Assembly (NCBI GenBank): GCA_003833135.1
Contig: QZLH01001460.1
Location: 3,159-28,637, forward strand
Direction: 5' to 3'
Origin: Oehlia diaphana
Lineage: Eukaryota > Glomeromycota > Glomeromycetes > Glomerales > Glomeraceae
Length of the DNA stretch: 25,479 nt
The translations under genes were made by a program, and so were the position numbers. This document shows, piece after piece, positions 8,247-21,400 of this stretch (position 1 is the stretch's first letter; the number at the start of each line of letters is the position of its first letter). The notes beneath the pieces were generated by a model. It worked only from the letters and a program-made list of their open reading frames with translations. It ran no database searches and had not been told where the DNA came from.

Positions 8247-11200
8247 TCAACCTAAAGCCTTTTTTAAATCATTCCATTTCCTTTGTAATACTTCTCTTTC
8301 ATTTTCACTTTCAGCATATCTCATTTTACTTTCAATTAACATATTTTCTAAATTTGCTAATTGATCTTCCAAGAGATTATTCTTTTGTACAAGACTAACA
8401 TTTTTTTCGGCTAAAATATTCATTTCTTCCCTTAATTTAGCTTCGATTTCTGCTGGTTGAAGTTCAACTATTTTATGTAATTCTTCTACTGTTGAATGTA
8501 GTTCTTTATTTTCATCATTTGATTTTGCTAACTCCATTCTAGTATTAATTAGTTCATTAGCTAATTCTACATGTTCTCTATTAAGTGTTTGTAGACTACC
8601 TTCTAATTGTTTGACACGACTTGATAATTGAATGTTATTTGACCGTAATTTTTCTATTGCTTCAGCTTCTGCTAATAACTTTCTTTTTTCAGCTTCTTGA
8701 TGTGCATAATATGCCTGTTGATATTTATTTAACTTTTTAGGAGTAATCCGTATATCATATGCATCTTTAACAAAATCGTTAGTATGATATTGTGTTTCTT
8801 TGACAAGTTGAGCTAAAACTCCGGTATGGTTAATCTGATGAAAAAAGTTTTAAATTAGAGAGAAAAAAAAAGAAATAATAACAATAAAATTACTATTATA
8901 TAAACCTGATAATTTTCAAATAATCCACTTTTTAAATATTCTAAAAGTGTTTCAAATTCCATTTCTACAATTCTTTTTTCATTTTTCTTTAAAAGTGCAA
9001 TACTAAATCGGAATATAGCTTCAATTCCCTCAGTGAAAATAGTATCATATATCCTAAAAACTAAAGATAAAGGGAATTTATATGCAAAAAGTGTCATAAA
9101 CCATTGTGAAGCATACATTGAAGAATTTATTCCTTGTGCCTGTAAGTGATTGTGAACTTTAGGAAGCATTTCTTCAACAAGTCGATCAAATTGATAAAGA
9201 CGAAGCTGCAAACCATCCATGCCGGGCAAAAAGTGACTTCGCATATTATAAAATGTCATTAATTTAACAAGTACACAGAACGCTTCTTCATCAGGCATCT
9301 ACATACAAACATATAATAAATTAATGAAGGGACAATTAAATTTTTTTTTCTCTCTCTTTTTTTTTTTTTAAAAAAAAAGCTAAGACTTACATTTAAAAGC
9401 AAAGGTCCAACAACAAAGGATATTCCTTGGCAATATCCAACTTCTGTATCATAAAGTGAGTATGCCTTTACTACATTGAATAATCCTTCTTGTCCTAATC
9501 CGTCTTGGTTTTTAAAAAATTCATGTTTAGGAAAAGTCCTATTTAAATCTCTCATTATCATTTTTTCGTGAGTACTTGTTTCCTTTAACAATTGTGCATA
9601 AGTTGACTCTAATTCACTGTCTTTAGATTTTGACATAAGTTGCCATATCATACCACGCAAAGCTTGCGGAATCCCTTTCTGAATCATTTTTGATAATTGA
9701 CGCGGCTGTGTCCTTGCAACTGTTTCATAATCAGAAATTATTTGACCCCAAAAGTCTAAAAAAGTAAAGAAAGAATAATTATAAAATTGCTTAAATTCAA
9801 ATAACCATAAATTACATAAATTAATAATTTACCCCAATCAATATCGTCGTCTATTTGGGCTTCATGTTGCACACGTTCGAAGCTAGCCTTTAATTCGGCA
9901 ATCCCTTGTAGAGACATTCTTTTTGCTTTTGGGTCTTCTTGTAAAAGTTGGTTTTCCCTTTCAAGCCTTGCTAATAATAAATCATAATTAGAACCAGTAG
10001 ATGTCATTGATACAGTTGACATACGACGGGAATCACTGCTACTGCTACTTTTTGATGATGTTGAAGTAACAGTAGAAGTGGTTGAACGTGGACTAAAAAA
10101 AGTGGAAATTGATTTTAACGAAGTGGGTGTTTTGGGGAAACCCCAATCAGAAAGATGCGATTCTTTAGGTGAATCATGAACATTTGAAGATTCATCATCT
10201 AAAGAAATATCATTTAATTCTGGATTCTCCCTAAGAGAGGCTACAGAAATACGATTTAAAGCATTTTTTTCTAAAATTGTATTTTTGTCTTCTCTCCCAT
10301 TCGTAAGCTCGACTGATTGATACATTGAAATCGAAGAAAAACTACTAGGTTTAGAGGTAAAAGATTCGGTCATTGAATCTCTTACACTTTGATTGTATTC
10401 AGAAGAAAATGAAGAAAAACTGGTATTAATTGGCAAAATTCCCGGTTTATTATCCGGAATATTTTGCAGATTTTTTCCATTAAAATTAATGTTATCTGAT
10501 TTCTTATTTTCAAATTCCGCCGAAGATTCTAATATTACTTTATCATCAACAATAGTTTCTGAAATAATTTCTGTAGGAGAATTCTCAACCAATTTCTTAT
10601 TAAGCTTCTCACTTTTTTCTTCTGTTTTATTATTTTCACCAGATTTGTCTTCAGTTTCTTCTGAGGAACTATTTGAAGTCTTTTCTATCAAATTATTAAC
10701 ATTTTTATCCAAAGATTTACCTAATTTATCCTCACCGGAATCATCTTCGGATTTATCAAGTGTACTAGGCAATACCTCTTCAAGGGAGCTTTCAACTACA
10801 GTCGTTACGATATCCAATTTCTCTTTACCGGAATCGGCACTTATTTTATCTTGGTCTATAGGTCTAAAAATTTTTTCACCATTTTCTAATTCATCTTTTT
10901 CATATGATGTATCACTTTCGTGGTCAGAAACATTAAAATTTTCTTTTTCTGATACATCTGTTTGAAAAGAATCGGTACTAGAAGTACGGCTTGCATTCTC
11001 ACGTCTTGATTGTGCTGTAATTGGTGAAATAACTATATCAGTTTTTTCATCAGTTTTTTTTTCATTTGAAACTTCACCACTTGAAGACGTATTAGAAATA
11101 GAATTTTGACCTTGGTCATTATAAGTGGTAGAAGCAGTAGTATTTTCAGCTTTATTCTCCCCAGTTGAAATTTCAGTTCTTGATTCTACATTTGATGAAA

Positions 11201-11564
11201 TTTCGGGTTTTTCGTCAACACTTGAAACGTCATCATTTGAAGACACACAAGAAATTAAAGTTTGACCTTGAACTTCAGAAGAAATATTAGTATTATTGTT
11301 AACTTTTTTTTCTTGGGTTAAATCAATTTCTTTTTGTTCTGATTCTTCATAATCACTTTCGTAATTTGAAGTGTAATCATTATAATCATACGGATCATTC
11401 TCTTCAACATCAACTTGACTACCGTAAGCATCGGCAAAGTTGTCAACCTCGGAATCATTTTCTTCGTCAAGTATAATATGTTTAAAGTTTGAATTTGTCG
11501 GAACCTCAGTAATAGCATGTTCATTTTTTGTCGGTTCAATAGTTCCTTTATCAATTTCTGTCAT
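8247..11564 (-). CDS. TBC-domain Rab GTPase-activating protein, EVI5/Gyp5 type
   Basis: Four exons (11564-9833, 9755-9391, 9298-8906, 8834-8247) give 1025 residues. Residues 1 to about 540 are acidic and Ser/Thr/Asn-rich. A short helix (YDLLLARLERENQLLQ) and a DWDFWGQIISDYE stretch lead into the TBC domain, which starts with GIPQALRGMIWQL at 605. Both catalytic fingers are present: the arginine of IMRDLNRTFP (R650, the IxxDxxR motif) and the glutamine of YCQG (Q687). The last approximately 195 residues after the TBC domain are a long coiled coil (KLNKYQQAYYAHQEAEKRK onward), as in EVI5 and yeast Gyp5, which stimulate GTP hydrolysis by Rabs of exocytic and recycling traffic. The specific Rab cannot be read from sequence. 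The end of the protein lies next to A/T homopolymers in the 3' flank. Confidence 0.9.
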
Positions 11565-12465
11565 CTTGTCTTTATATTAAGTTTGTTAACTTTTAAACTA
11601 GTCAAATATAAATTTATGAATAAAATGTTGGTTGGCAATCAAAAGACCCAAGCTCTTGTTGCATACCAATGGTAATGGGAAATATAATTTTAAGAATTGA
11701 GTAAATTAATTTGTTTATATGGTGTATGTATGTAAAGAGAATGAATATGTTGGAGGAAAAATAAAACCGAATATAATAGGAAATGTTTCGAAGTTTTTTT
11801 TTATATATATATAATTTTTTCATCATCATACAATGCACTTATTTGGAAATTGCATTCTTGCATGGTATTGCCATAATTTTCTTTAATGTAAATAATGTAA
11901 CAAAGTATTTTATGATTTAAACCGGGTAACGATTGACCTTAGTATAAGTATTTCATAGCAACAATTTATATTATATTAAAAATATCTTATTTGCTAATCA
12001 CGTGATTCTACTGCTCGTACTGCTCGTGATTTCCGATTCGTGATTGTGTCAAAAGTAATACTTTAAAAATTCTTTTACATGTGAATATGATCACGTTAAA
12101 ATGAAACAGGTTGCCACAAGATATAGAAAACCTATTGATCGTAAATTTGTTAATTAAAATTAAAAAAATCGAACACTAATAACTAATTTGGAAATTTAAA
12201 TTTAAGAAATTGATTGAAAGAATGGGTAATAAATCAATTTTGATTGGGGGTACTCGATATGCGCCTCATTACATAACTTTTAAAATTAGTACCAGTTTTT
12301 TTTATTAATATTCAAAGGTTCAGGAAGAAGTATAGTTATTTCTAATTTTATATCAATTACCCTTTATAAAATACTTCCCCTATTTTGGAGTCTCCATCTG
12401 TATTTCTGGTAATATCAAAACGCTTATAGCTGCGTGTATCAACAAAAAAGCGTTTTCTAAAAGAA
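11565..12465. other. Divergent intergenic region between the TBC and SLC41 genes
   Basis: AT-rich, no convincing exon. It contains the E-box at 11998-12005, immediately followed by a 9-base tandem duplication (TACTGCTCG at 12009-12017 and 12018-12026). A short ATG exon at 12101 (ATGAAACAG then GTTGCC) could splice in frame to an acceptor at 12429 and provide an alternative N-terminus for the SLC41 gene; this is unproven. Confidence 0.45.
11998..12005. promoter_or_regulatory. TCACGTGA palindrome between divergent genes
   Basis: Perfect TCACGTGA within ATCACGTGAT. It lies 434 bp upstream of the TBC start and 460 bp upstream of the ATG used for the SLC41 gene, but only 95 bp before the ATG at 12101. 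A near-copy (ATCACGTT) follows at about 12080. Confidence 0.4.
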
Positions 12466-14551
12466 ATGCTATTATCATCTGTAGACTTAGAAACTGAGAA
12501 TGATTTAGAAAAAAGAGCACCTGTTGAAACTGTGAATACTTCTGGAAGTTTTTCCTCGAGAACTTCTTCAGATCTTTTGAATAGTGAAAATGGAAGTTCT
12601 CGACGTTTGCTCGTTTCTTCAAATACAGTATCTTCTACAATGTTTGAACGAATTCGTGGACAAACGAAAAATGAATATGTAGAAGTTTATACAAATGACG
12701 ATGATTCGGATACTGAATCGGTTATAGAGTCAAAAAAGCAAAAAATACTGGACACAACTGAAGTGAAGAGTGAACATAGTTTGGCTTATGAGGTATATAT
12801 TTTTTTGTTTTGTATATATTTATCTATATTATGCTAACCTATAATTATTAGGTAGTTCCTCCTTTACTTATATCAGTGGCTGGTTTAATGTCAGCTGGAT
12901 GGCTTTTAGATGTCGTTCAAGTAGGTGATCGATAACTTCTCGTAATTGGTTCACATTTAATATAACTAACATTAACTTTACAATTAGTATTGGCCTGTTT
13001 TTACCAAAGTTACAGAATTATTTGTCTTGGTGCCAGTATTGTTAAATTTAAAGGGAAATCTTGAGATGAATTTGGCATCTCGGTTATCCACATTGGTATG
13101 AATAAAATGGAATATACACTCTACATATAGAATTAATGTAATTTCTAACGTGATATATTTGAATGTACTAAAAGTCGAACTTAGGAGAATTAGATAAACC
13201 ATCTGTTCGATACGCGTTGGTTTGGGGTAATTTAGCAGTTCTTCAAGTTCAATCTCTGATCGTTGGTGCAGTTGCTGGATTGTTTTCATTTCTCGAAGGA
13301 GTCGTATTTCATTCAGATCATGTGAGTACATTTCATGAGAGTATTCTCGTAATAGTTGCCTCAATGGTTTGCGCAGCATTAAGTAGCATGATATTGGGAA
13401 CTTTCATGTGCGTTCTAATATTACTATGTAGGCGTTTTCGGATTAACCCCGGTAGGTTTCTTCTTTATTTCTTCCTATTTAAATTCAAGATTGAATCTAA
13501 ATGTACTTAAACAATTTAAAGATAACATTGCATGTCCAATGGCTTCGTCGCTTGGTGATTTGCTTACTTTAATTATTCTTGCGACTTGTGGCGAAATCTT
13601 ATTGCAATATCTTCGTAAGTAAAAAAAATTTTCCTATTCGCAACAAATATTGCGTACGCGATAGATATTTATGTAGGATTATAATTTTAGATACATATGT
13701 CAGCACTGCAATGTTTCTCATACTTGCAGCAAGTATTCCTCTATGGGTGCGTTTTGTATGGTCGAATCCAACCGTTCATGACTTATTAGTAAGTGGGTGG
13801 AGTCCGTTATTCATGGCTATGGTCATTGCAAGGTGTGTAATTATCGCGACTTTAGTTCAAGTATATGTTTCCATGTGATGTTAACATAATTTTATTTACA
13901 GCATGGCTGGCTTGGTTTTAGAGCGTTATATTGAGCATTATAATGGACTTGCACTTCTAACTCCTGTATTAAATGGTATTGCTGGTAATTTAGGATCTAT
14001 TTACGCGTCAAGAATTTCAACTCGTCTTCATAGTGGTGAAGAAGAAAATTATCGTCACTCGGAAATCGTATTATTCCTAATTCATATACCAATTGAAATT
14101 GTATTTTTAATATTTGCTTGGTGGTTCGATATTGGACATGTGAATCTTTCTTGGAGTTTTTCTATTACTTATTTATTTGTTTCGATAATATGTGTATGTA
14201 GTAAATGAAATTATTTTTTTGTTTTGTTTCTTATTGTAAGATCGAGTTTGTAATTAATTTAATCAATTTATACAGGTTGCAATTACCCTTTTTCTTTCTA
14301 AAAGGTTGACCCTTTGGTTATGGTATAATGAATATGATCCTGATAATTATTCATTACCATACATGTGAGTATAAATCCGGTAAAAGAAGTAAATAAATAT
14401 TTTAATAATTTACTAACATAGATTTTAATTTAACCGTTATAGAACCGCTATTGTTGATGTCGTAGGTACTGGATTGTTAGCGTTTTCGTATTGGGGATTA
14501 TCTGAAATAGGACTCCATGTTGAAAATCATATAAAAAAACCTCATCATTAA
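12466..14551 (+). CDS. SLC41/MgtE-type divalent cation (Mg2+) transporter
   Basis: Nine exons (12466-12792, 12852-12920, 12988-13095, 13175-13451, 13522-13614, 13691-13832, 13902-14193, 14276-14364, 14443-14551) give 501 residues. About 108 hydrophilic N-terminal residues precede a two-fold repeated membrane domain with roughly ten hydrophobic segments. The signature of the family appears in both halves: [11 protein letters not shown] (154-164) and [14 protein letters not shown] (363-376), with [12 protein letters not shown] (D273) between, which in the MgtE/SLC41 fold line the cation path. SLC41 proteins move Mg2+ across the plasma or organelle membrane; the direction is not readable here. 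The protein lacks the bacterial MgtE N and CBS domains, as usual for SLC41. The start is the first ATG after an in-frame TAG at about 12427; an upstream spliced exon is possible. The Rrn7 gene follows on the same strand. Confidence 0.9.
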
Positions 14552-15223
14552 TGTTATTAATATTTAATTTATAGATTTGAACAATGTAAAAATTAGAATA
14601 TTTTAATGTTTGGCCAAATTACTTAAATTAATCGATTTTTTGTAGATATAGTTAGAGAAATAATTCGAGTTTTTCATTTTAATTTGAAACAACAATGTTT
14701 TGGATTGTATGGACAGACACAAAAAGTTTACTATTTTCAATTTGTTTATGAACCATTAATTACCTCCTGTTCAATCACCGAATCTGGCTTTATAAATAAT
14801 TCAATAGCCGATTTGGTACGCAAATGGAGAATATTAATTCCTAAAAATTGTTAGTTTTGATCATGAAGTAAAATCATTATTGAGGATTCGACCTCGCGAT
14901 TTTTACATGATTTTGATTTATTTTTTTGGAAACAATTTAAAGCAAAATAGAATTACGCATAGTCGCATACAGTCATTGTACACAGCGAATCTCAAAAATT
15001 TCATATTAAAGACCCGCCTTCTATTTTTTAAAATGGATTTATTGTCTCAGTACAAAATTGATTATAATAATAAAAATTCTTTATGATGCAAAAATGAGCT
15101 TCAGAAATAGGGTTGATTTATTTTATCAGGACCCGATTTTTACTGTAGCATAAAGTATCACATGATGGTCATATTTTGTTTAAAAGTAAAAATGTTATGT
15201 CGGATAAATAAAATTGTTTTAAT
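14552..15223. other. Intergenic spacer with an unexplained open stretch
   Basis: Frame 14627-14854 (+) is free of stops for 75 codons without an ATG and reads like ordinary protein (for example KVYYFQFVYEPLI), preceded by a splice-acceptor-like TTTTTTGTAG at 14645. It may be a degenerate exon or chance. The ATG frame at 14880-15086 is low in complexity and not convincing. The rest shows nothing recognisable besides the E-box variant at 15158. Confidence 0.35.
15158..15165. promoter_or_regulatory. TCACATGA, one-mismatch E-box, before the Rrn7 gene
   Basis: Differs from TCACGTGA at one base and lies 58 bp upstream of the ATG at 15224, the same spacing as the perfect copies at other genes. On its own this would not be called. 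Confidence 0.25.
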
Positions 15224-18008
15224 ATGATAAAAGGAGGACAGTGTTCTATTTGTAAATCCAGGAAATGGTTTTATGACAATTTAGGAGGTTTAGTATGTCA
15301 GTATGGGCACCAACGTGAGGTACGTTGGAATTGAAAAAATTTATATTAGGCATAGTAAAAAGTTTAGTAATATAACACAGTTTAATGATACCTTTATCTA
15401 GAGTTATTTAGTACAAGAAAATGAAGTTATTGACCCTGGACAAGGAGGAACAAAGAAACGTAATAGAGTAAAAAAAAATGAAAAAGCTGCTGTTGTAGGT
15501 AAATTTATTTAATAAACAAATCATTTAATGACTTGAACAGAATGCTAAGCAAAAATTACTTGATCTATTCAATTTTTAATTAAATAGAGAAAAGGTACGC
15601 ATATGATAATGAAAAAGATTGGCTTTGGATCGAATTTGTTGCAGTTCAATTCGTACTTCGACTTCATGTACAAACAATGATTCAAGATATGAGAGTTACT
15701 CCACAGCTTGAGGTAAGTTGAGTTGCTTTAAAAATAAAAAGTAATACAACTTTTTCTTAAGTTATTTCATTACTAAATCATTAATGTACAGCATGTTTGC
15801 AAACAATTATGGATAATGTACGTTAATAAATTCAATAACATCGATAAAATCCGATCAAAAAATACTCCTGCGGTTCAAACAGAGTCAATGGATGTTGATG
15901 TCGATAATAATGGTAATTCTCCAAATACACAATATCAAGAAGAAGAAGAGAAATATGATCAAGATGATATTGAAGCATTGTTTGAAATTCCTCCAAGCTC
16001 CTCGGATGAAGATTATGGTGAATTTGGTGATGCTACGACAACTAGAAAAAAACATAAAATATCAACAAGAAAAACTGGACATGAAGAAATTATAAATGTA
16101 TTAAGAGTACAATATGTTTTAGCTATTTTACATCTTGGTTGTGTATGGTTAAGATTACCTATATTAATTGCCGATTTAAATCGGTAAGTGATCTAATTAT
16201 ATTTGAGACTAGGCGAAATTTAAATATACGCGTGTCTGAATTTTTTTTTGATTTAGGTGGATACATAATAATACTTTACAATTTAATTCGGCACGTAAAC
16301 ATTTGCCTAATAATATAAAATTACATCTTGGATCTCGAATTAATAGACTCGAACCTAAAGTTAGTTATTCGTTCTTTAATTCTAAACTTTCTACGGAAAG
16401 CTTTGTAATGTTAACGATCAAACCTTAACATATTTATAGTATTTAATAACATGTAAAAGGTTATTTGGCTTAGAAGCGAAATTTCTAGATTTTTATAAAA
16501 GTGAATACGGAATATGTTTTCCAGAAATTAATGCACCACTTGTACTTTATCGTTACATTAAAGATTTAATGTTACCAGGTATCAATTATATCTTACTTTA
16601 TTACAGTTACAAATTTTAAACAAGATTAATAACTAATGTTTGGTTATTTATTAAATATATAGTGGAATTTTATGTTGCTTCTAAAGAACTTGCACAATTA
16701 ATTAACTTAAAACTTTTTTATGAATATAATTTAAATTATCGACCCCCAACATTATTAATGGCGATTGTTATTATTATTACTAAAATGGTTTATGGTTTAG
16801 ACGAAAATAGAAGGTTGGTATCAATGTAAGAATTTTTTTGTTGTATTATTATCTTTTTTAAAAAAATCTTTGTTAGGTTTCCAGGGGAAAATGATCAATA
16901 TGCTAAATATTTCCCTTCATTTGAAAGTTGGATAAAAGCTTTAAGTGACAGAAACGAAGCAGAATTTAAAAATGAAGTTCCTAGTGATATATCGTGAGTC
17001 ATTTAGTTTACGTTTTAAATATAGATACCAGGATTTCCTAATTATTTAGTATTATTATTTGACTAAAGCGATGTAAAAGAATGGATGGATATGAATCCAG
17101 ATCAGTACATTCAATTTTGTGCTGACTTATTGGGAGACATAGATCGAGTGCCAAAACCACCTGAAAGGTCAAAAACGTCTCATCATATTGAACAAGAGAA
17201 GAAGTACACAGGTGCATAAAATCTTTAATTACACCGTCTTTTTTTACTATTGAACTAATTTAATTCGAAATTTTTTTTTTTTATAGAAATTGATGAAAGA
17301 TCAAAACCATTTAAGATACTTAATGAGAAAAAAATTGTACAGGAAATTAAATCAAATAAATTTGAATCTGATTTGAACTTACTTATGGAAGAAAAAAGAG
17401 AATCAATCGATTTCAGAAGAAAAGGAGCACCTTCACTAGAAAAAATTTCTCCCGAAGAAAAACTTAAAGTGCAATTTGAAAAATCGGAACTTGCAGAAAA
17501 TTTTCGAATGTTAAAAACTAAAGATTTGGATAAAGTATATAAAAACCTTAGTTCAGCTAAGCCTATTGATGATGAATTAAAAATATTGTATAATACGGCA
17601 GATTTCGATCGTAATGAATATAATCAATCAATATCATCTAGGGATATCCATCCTTCTGTACAACTTGCCAATACTAACATTAGTATTGTGAAAGATGATG
17701 AAAAAATAAAGTTACCAAAGCCTTTAGATATCTTACGCCGTAGATATTCAACTTTTTTATTTAAGAAACCCGAAGATCCTAAAGATTCAAGATTGTTTTT
17801 TGGAGAAAAATATACTGCTTATCAAATTCCGAATTCTAAGTCTGATTATGAAAAAAAAGTTCAATTATTAGGAGATTACCATGAAGATTATGAGAGAGTT
17901 CTAATCTTTGCTTCTAATATAATCGGAGAAACCATTGATGAATTACAAAATAATATTATGAAAATCGAGGTTGATTTATTAAAAACTATCGAAAAAGAAG
18001 GATTATGA
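15224..18008 (+). CDS. RRN7: RNA polymerase I initiation factor Rrn7/TAF1B-like
   Basis: Ten exons (15224-15319, 15402-15498, 15588-15712, 15792-16183, 16257-16359, 16440-16578, 16663-16813, 16877-16993, 17069-17211, 17287-18008) give 694 residues. The N-terminus is the zinc ribbon of the family (C7, C10, C25 and the GHQRE at 28-32). The next conserved blocks are the TFIIB-like cyclin folds: DWLWIEFVAVQFVLRLHVQ, the segment around YVLAILHLGCVWLRLPILI, EYGICFPEINAPLVLYRYIK, and RPPTLLMAIVIIITKMVYGL. An acidic linker (about 155-195) splits the first fold. Rrn7/TAF1B is the TFIIB-related subunit of the core factor/SL1 that loads RNA polymerase I at rDNA promoters. The C-terminal approximately 240 residues are charged and less conserved. 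The exon 6 acceptor was chosen at 16439 because it alone keeps the frame with the AAA/GTTAGT donor. Confidence 0.85.
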
Positions 18009-18433
18009 ATAATTATCGTCATAAAAAATAATAAAACTATTATGTTCAAGTCTTTTTTAAGAAATTCATTATCCATTCGTTTTATTTATTTTTTAAAATT
18101 AAAAGTATTAATATTTTTTTAGTTCAACTAATATGTCTATAATAAATGTAAATATCTTAATTATCTTAATTATATAAAATTAATTATCAGATTATCAGGG
18201 ATATGAATTATGAAATAATGCTAAAATCTAAACATATACAATTGACAAAATACACGTTCGCACTAATATAAGTATTATTGTTTTGGTATCAAATAATGAT
18301 CCAAAAAATTTATATATTTACATTAAACTGAATTTTCCCAAATAAAAACATTTACACAAAAATAAAAGTGGATTTTTCAAATTAGATATATATTTCGTTT
18401 TTACCTGGTTCTTTACCGCATTTACCATACTCT
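18009..18433. other. Convergent intergenic spacer
   Basis: Between the stops of the Rrn7 and BRD7/9-like genes. Very AT-rich with a short repeat of TCTTAATTA at about 18150-18170; no other feature seen. Confidence 0.5.
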
Positions 18434-21400
18434 TCATTGAAAGTAACTTGATCTTTGTTGCCACGCAGAATGGCTCATTGGATAACCACCGTATTGTGGA
18501 TAGTAAGGATACCCATAAGTTGGAGGATAACGTTGTGAAGGATGATAATAAGGAAGAACATGCGATGTTGGTCTTTGATAAGTCGTTTGATAATTAGTAG
18601 GCATAACTTGAGATGTTCCATATGACATTCGCATTTGAACTTGAGCACGAGGATAGGTCATTGAAGCAGAAATTGGTAATGGATGTGAAGTAGATGAAGT
18701 AGAATGATGTAATGGTTGCTGAGACATTGTTTGAGGTACTGAATGTGGTACTTGTGATAATACATCTTCGGATTTCATTTGTGTTGTTGACCCATTTAAA
18801 TCATTCCTTGTATACTCAGCTTCCATATCTTCTGATGATTTTTCTACTCCAGAGAAAGTACTAAAAGCATCACGAGAAACCTCGTTGGTATGATAAGCAA
18901 AAGATTTATCCGGTGGCAGCATACCTTTAAAAAATTTTTCTTTTGTTGGTAAATTATCCATAGTATATTCTATAGAATCAAATGACACAATATCAGAAGG
19001 CGCTACTTCCGATATTATGCTAGCAAGTTTATCTCGTAGCTTATTTGCTATCATGAGAAAAGGATCAGAAGGTTAAATGAGCAAAATATAAATAAATAAA
19101 TATGAAATATAAGAAGATTCATACCAAGTTCTCTTTCTTTTATAGAAATAACATTTGGATTATGTTTAGTTAATCTTTTTTCTTGCATTAATTGTAATTT
19201 CTTAAAGATTTCTACATTTTCATCTAAAATTTTATCAATGCCGGCTTTTCCATTGTTTACACACTTATACAATAATTCCAAATTTATGTTTTCAAATAAT
19301 TTTTCATCATCCATAGTGTTGTTTTCTATAAAAATATCATCTCGTGAATCGTTTTGTTTGCTTAATGAGGCAAATTCAAAACTTTCTATTTGGAAAATTT
19401 TTTCACCTGAAATGTTTGTAGTGTTTGAAGTAATTTTAAGACTATCCATTTGGCTAACTTCTTCACCTGAATTGTTTTGCTTATTTGGTAAGGTAGTTTC
19501 AAGACTTTCCATTTGACTCGTTTCTATACCTGAATTATTTTGATTGTTTGGTACAGTAGTTTCAAGATTTTCCATTTGGCTCATTTCTTCATTTGAATTG
19601 TTTTGTTTGTTTGATAAGGTAGTTTCAAGACCTTCCATTTGACTCGTTTCTTCACTCAAATTGTTTTGTTTGTCTGGTAAGGTAGCTTCAAGGCCTTCCA
19701 TTTGACTCATTTCTTCATTTGAATTGTTTTGATTGCTTGGTACGGTAATTTCAAGACCTTCCATTTGACTCATTTCTTCACTCGAATTATTTTGTTTATT
19801 TGGTAAGGTAGTTTCAAGACCTTCCGTTTGACTTATTTCCTCATTTAAATTGTTTTGTTTATTTGGTAAGGTAGTTTCAAGACCTTCCATTTGACTCACT
19901 TCTACACTTGAATTGTTCGGTTTATTTGGTAAAATATTTTCAAGATTTTCCATTCGACTCATTTCTTCATTTGAATTGTATTTTTTGTTTAGTAAAGTAG
20001 TTTCAAGATCTTCCATTTGACTCATTCCTTCATTTAAATTGTTTTGTTTATCTGGTAAAGTAATTTTAAGACCTTCCATTTGGCTCGTTTCTTCACCTGA
20101 ATTGTTTTGTTTGCTTGATGAAGCAATTTCAAAACTTTCTGGCTGATTAGTTTCCTCAGGGTCAGAAACTACAACATCCTTATCGGATAATTCTTCCTCA
20201 CTTAAATCCGAGTCATCCGAATCATCTAATTCATTAATATTTTTTGAGATACGTAAATGTTTTTTATAAGAACGCGTCAAAATCGTATCTTCGTAAGATA
20301 ACATTGCGGCACTCGAATCGTAAATTGGTGCGAATGATGCGTATGCCTTATACTTGTGGAATTTAACTGACATTGGACGTAAATATAATAAATTTTTTAG
20401 AAAAGTATTAATTGTCTAATTGAAATATTGATCAAATACTAACCTCCTGGGACTTTGTGTTGATCAAACATAGGCAATTCAAATTCATGATTCACATGTT
20501 TTGGAAGGATCGAACCAAGTGTTGGAATTTCTTCTTCATTCATGGATTGCGAAGGTACTACTGCAATTTCTTGCAAATCACCGACTTTTAAAAAAAAATT
20601 CAAAACAAATATTAACGGTAAAAAGTTTTAATCAACATTTTTAACAGACTAAATTTTGAAATAATAAATAGTTCACATTGTCGTTGACGACATTATTTGT
20701 AAATTATGGTTTTTTTAATTATACATGTGAAAGTGTCGCTTTCAAAAATCAGATGGGTTTGTGAATAAATTCCAAATAATAAAAATAATAATAATCACCT
20801 AATTGGAAAGAGTTATTTCCTTGTAGCTTTCCAATTGCACTACTTGAAAATACATGTCCATCTAAAGTTGGCTGAACAAGTGCAACTTTTCGGTGTCTTT
20901 TTGTAGCTGATTTTTTTTCCGGGAAAATTATATATGTTAACTTATGAACTTAAAGATGTAAAGAAATAAAGTAATAGCTTTACAAACATGTGCCTTTTGT
21001 TGAGTCAAAATTGTCGTCATGATCACAAAGTTGTCTTATACCACTTGGCAATTCCCCGTAGGCTTGTTCAAACAGCCGGTCCCCAAATTTAATAAATTTT
21101 ATACCAGCATTATATTTTTCGGGATTAGCTTCTATAGCATCGTTGCATGTACAAGTAAAATCATCCTATCAAGGAGATTCTTAGTAATGCACATATTATA
21201 TAAGAATTATGTAAGAATCATACAAGAATAAAAATTCTCTACCTGAAATTCACTCAGACATTTGTATGCACGTTTAGAAATTTTAGTTCGAAAGAGGTTT
21301 GGGTTTAAAATTTGACCATTATTTCTCTTACACCCTATTTTCTTTGCACTTTGCAAAATTTTATCGGAATCATACCTATAAGAAGAAAGGTTTAAATTAT

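Noticed and set aside
10393..10965. 190-codon open frame antisense to the TBC gene
   Set aside because: Ser/Leu/Phe-rich mirror of an acidic, Ser-rich coding exon; no recognisable domain.
11614..11838. 74-codon minus-strand frame upstream of the TBC gene
   Set aside because: Ile/Tyr/Lys-rich chance frame in an AT-rich intergenic region.
14880..15086. 68-codon plus-strand frame
   Set aside because: Asn/Lys/Leu/Phe-rich, as random AT-rich DNA gives; no splice links and no motif.
16398..16461. Alternative splicing of Rrn7 exon 5 to a donor at about 16409 (GTTAAC)
   Set aside because: Frame would also close, but the donor is weak, the intron would be only about 50 bases, and the AAA/GTTAGT to 16440 model gives a better conserved join.
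18434..19054. Separate gene starting MIANKLRDKL
   Set aside because: The ATG lies across the acceptor TGATAG; the exon continues the DUF3512-like motif ERELANKLRDKL from exon 7.
20367..20373. ATG (MSVKF) as the start of a separate gene on the minus strand
   Set aside because: The ATG overlaps a splice acceptor (ATGTCAG); joining the upstream exon 20584-20444 there gives a continuous conserved protein.
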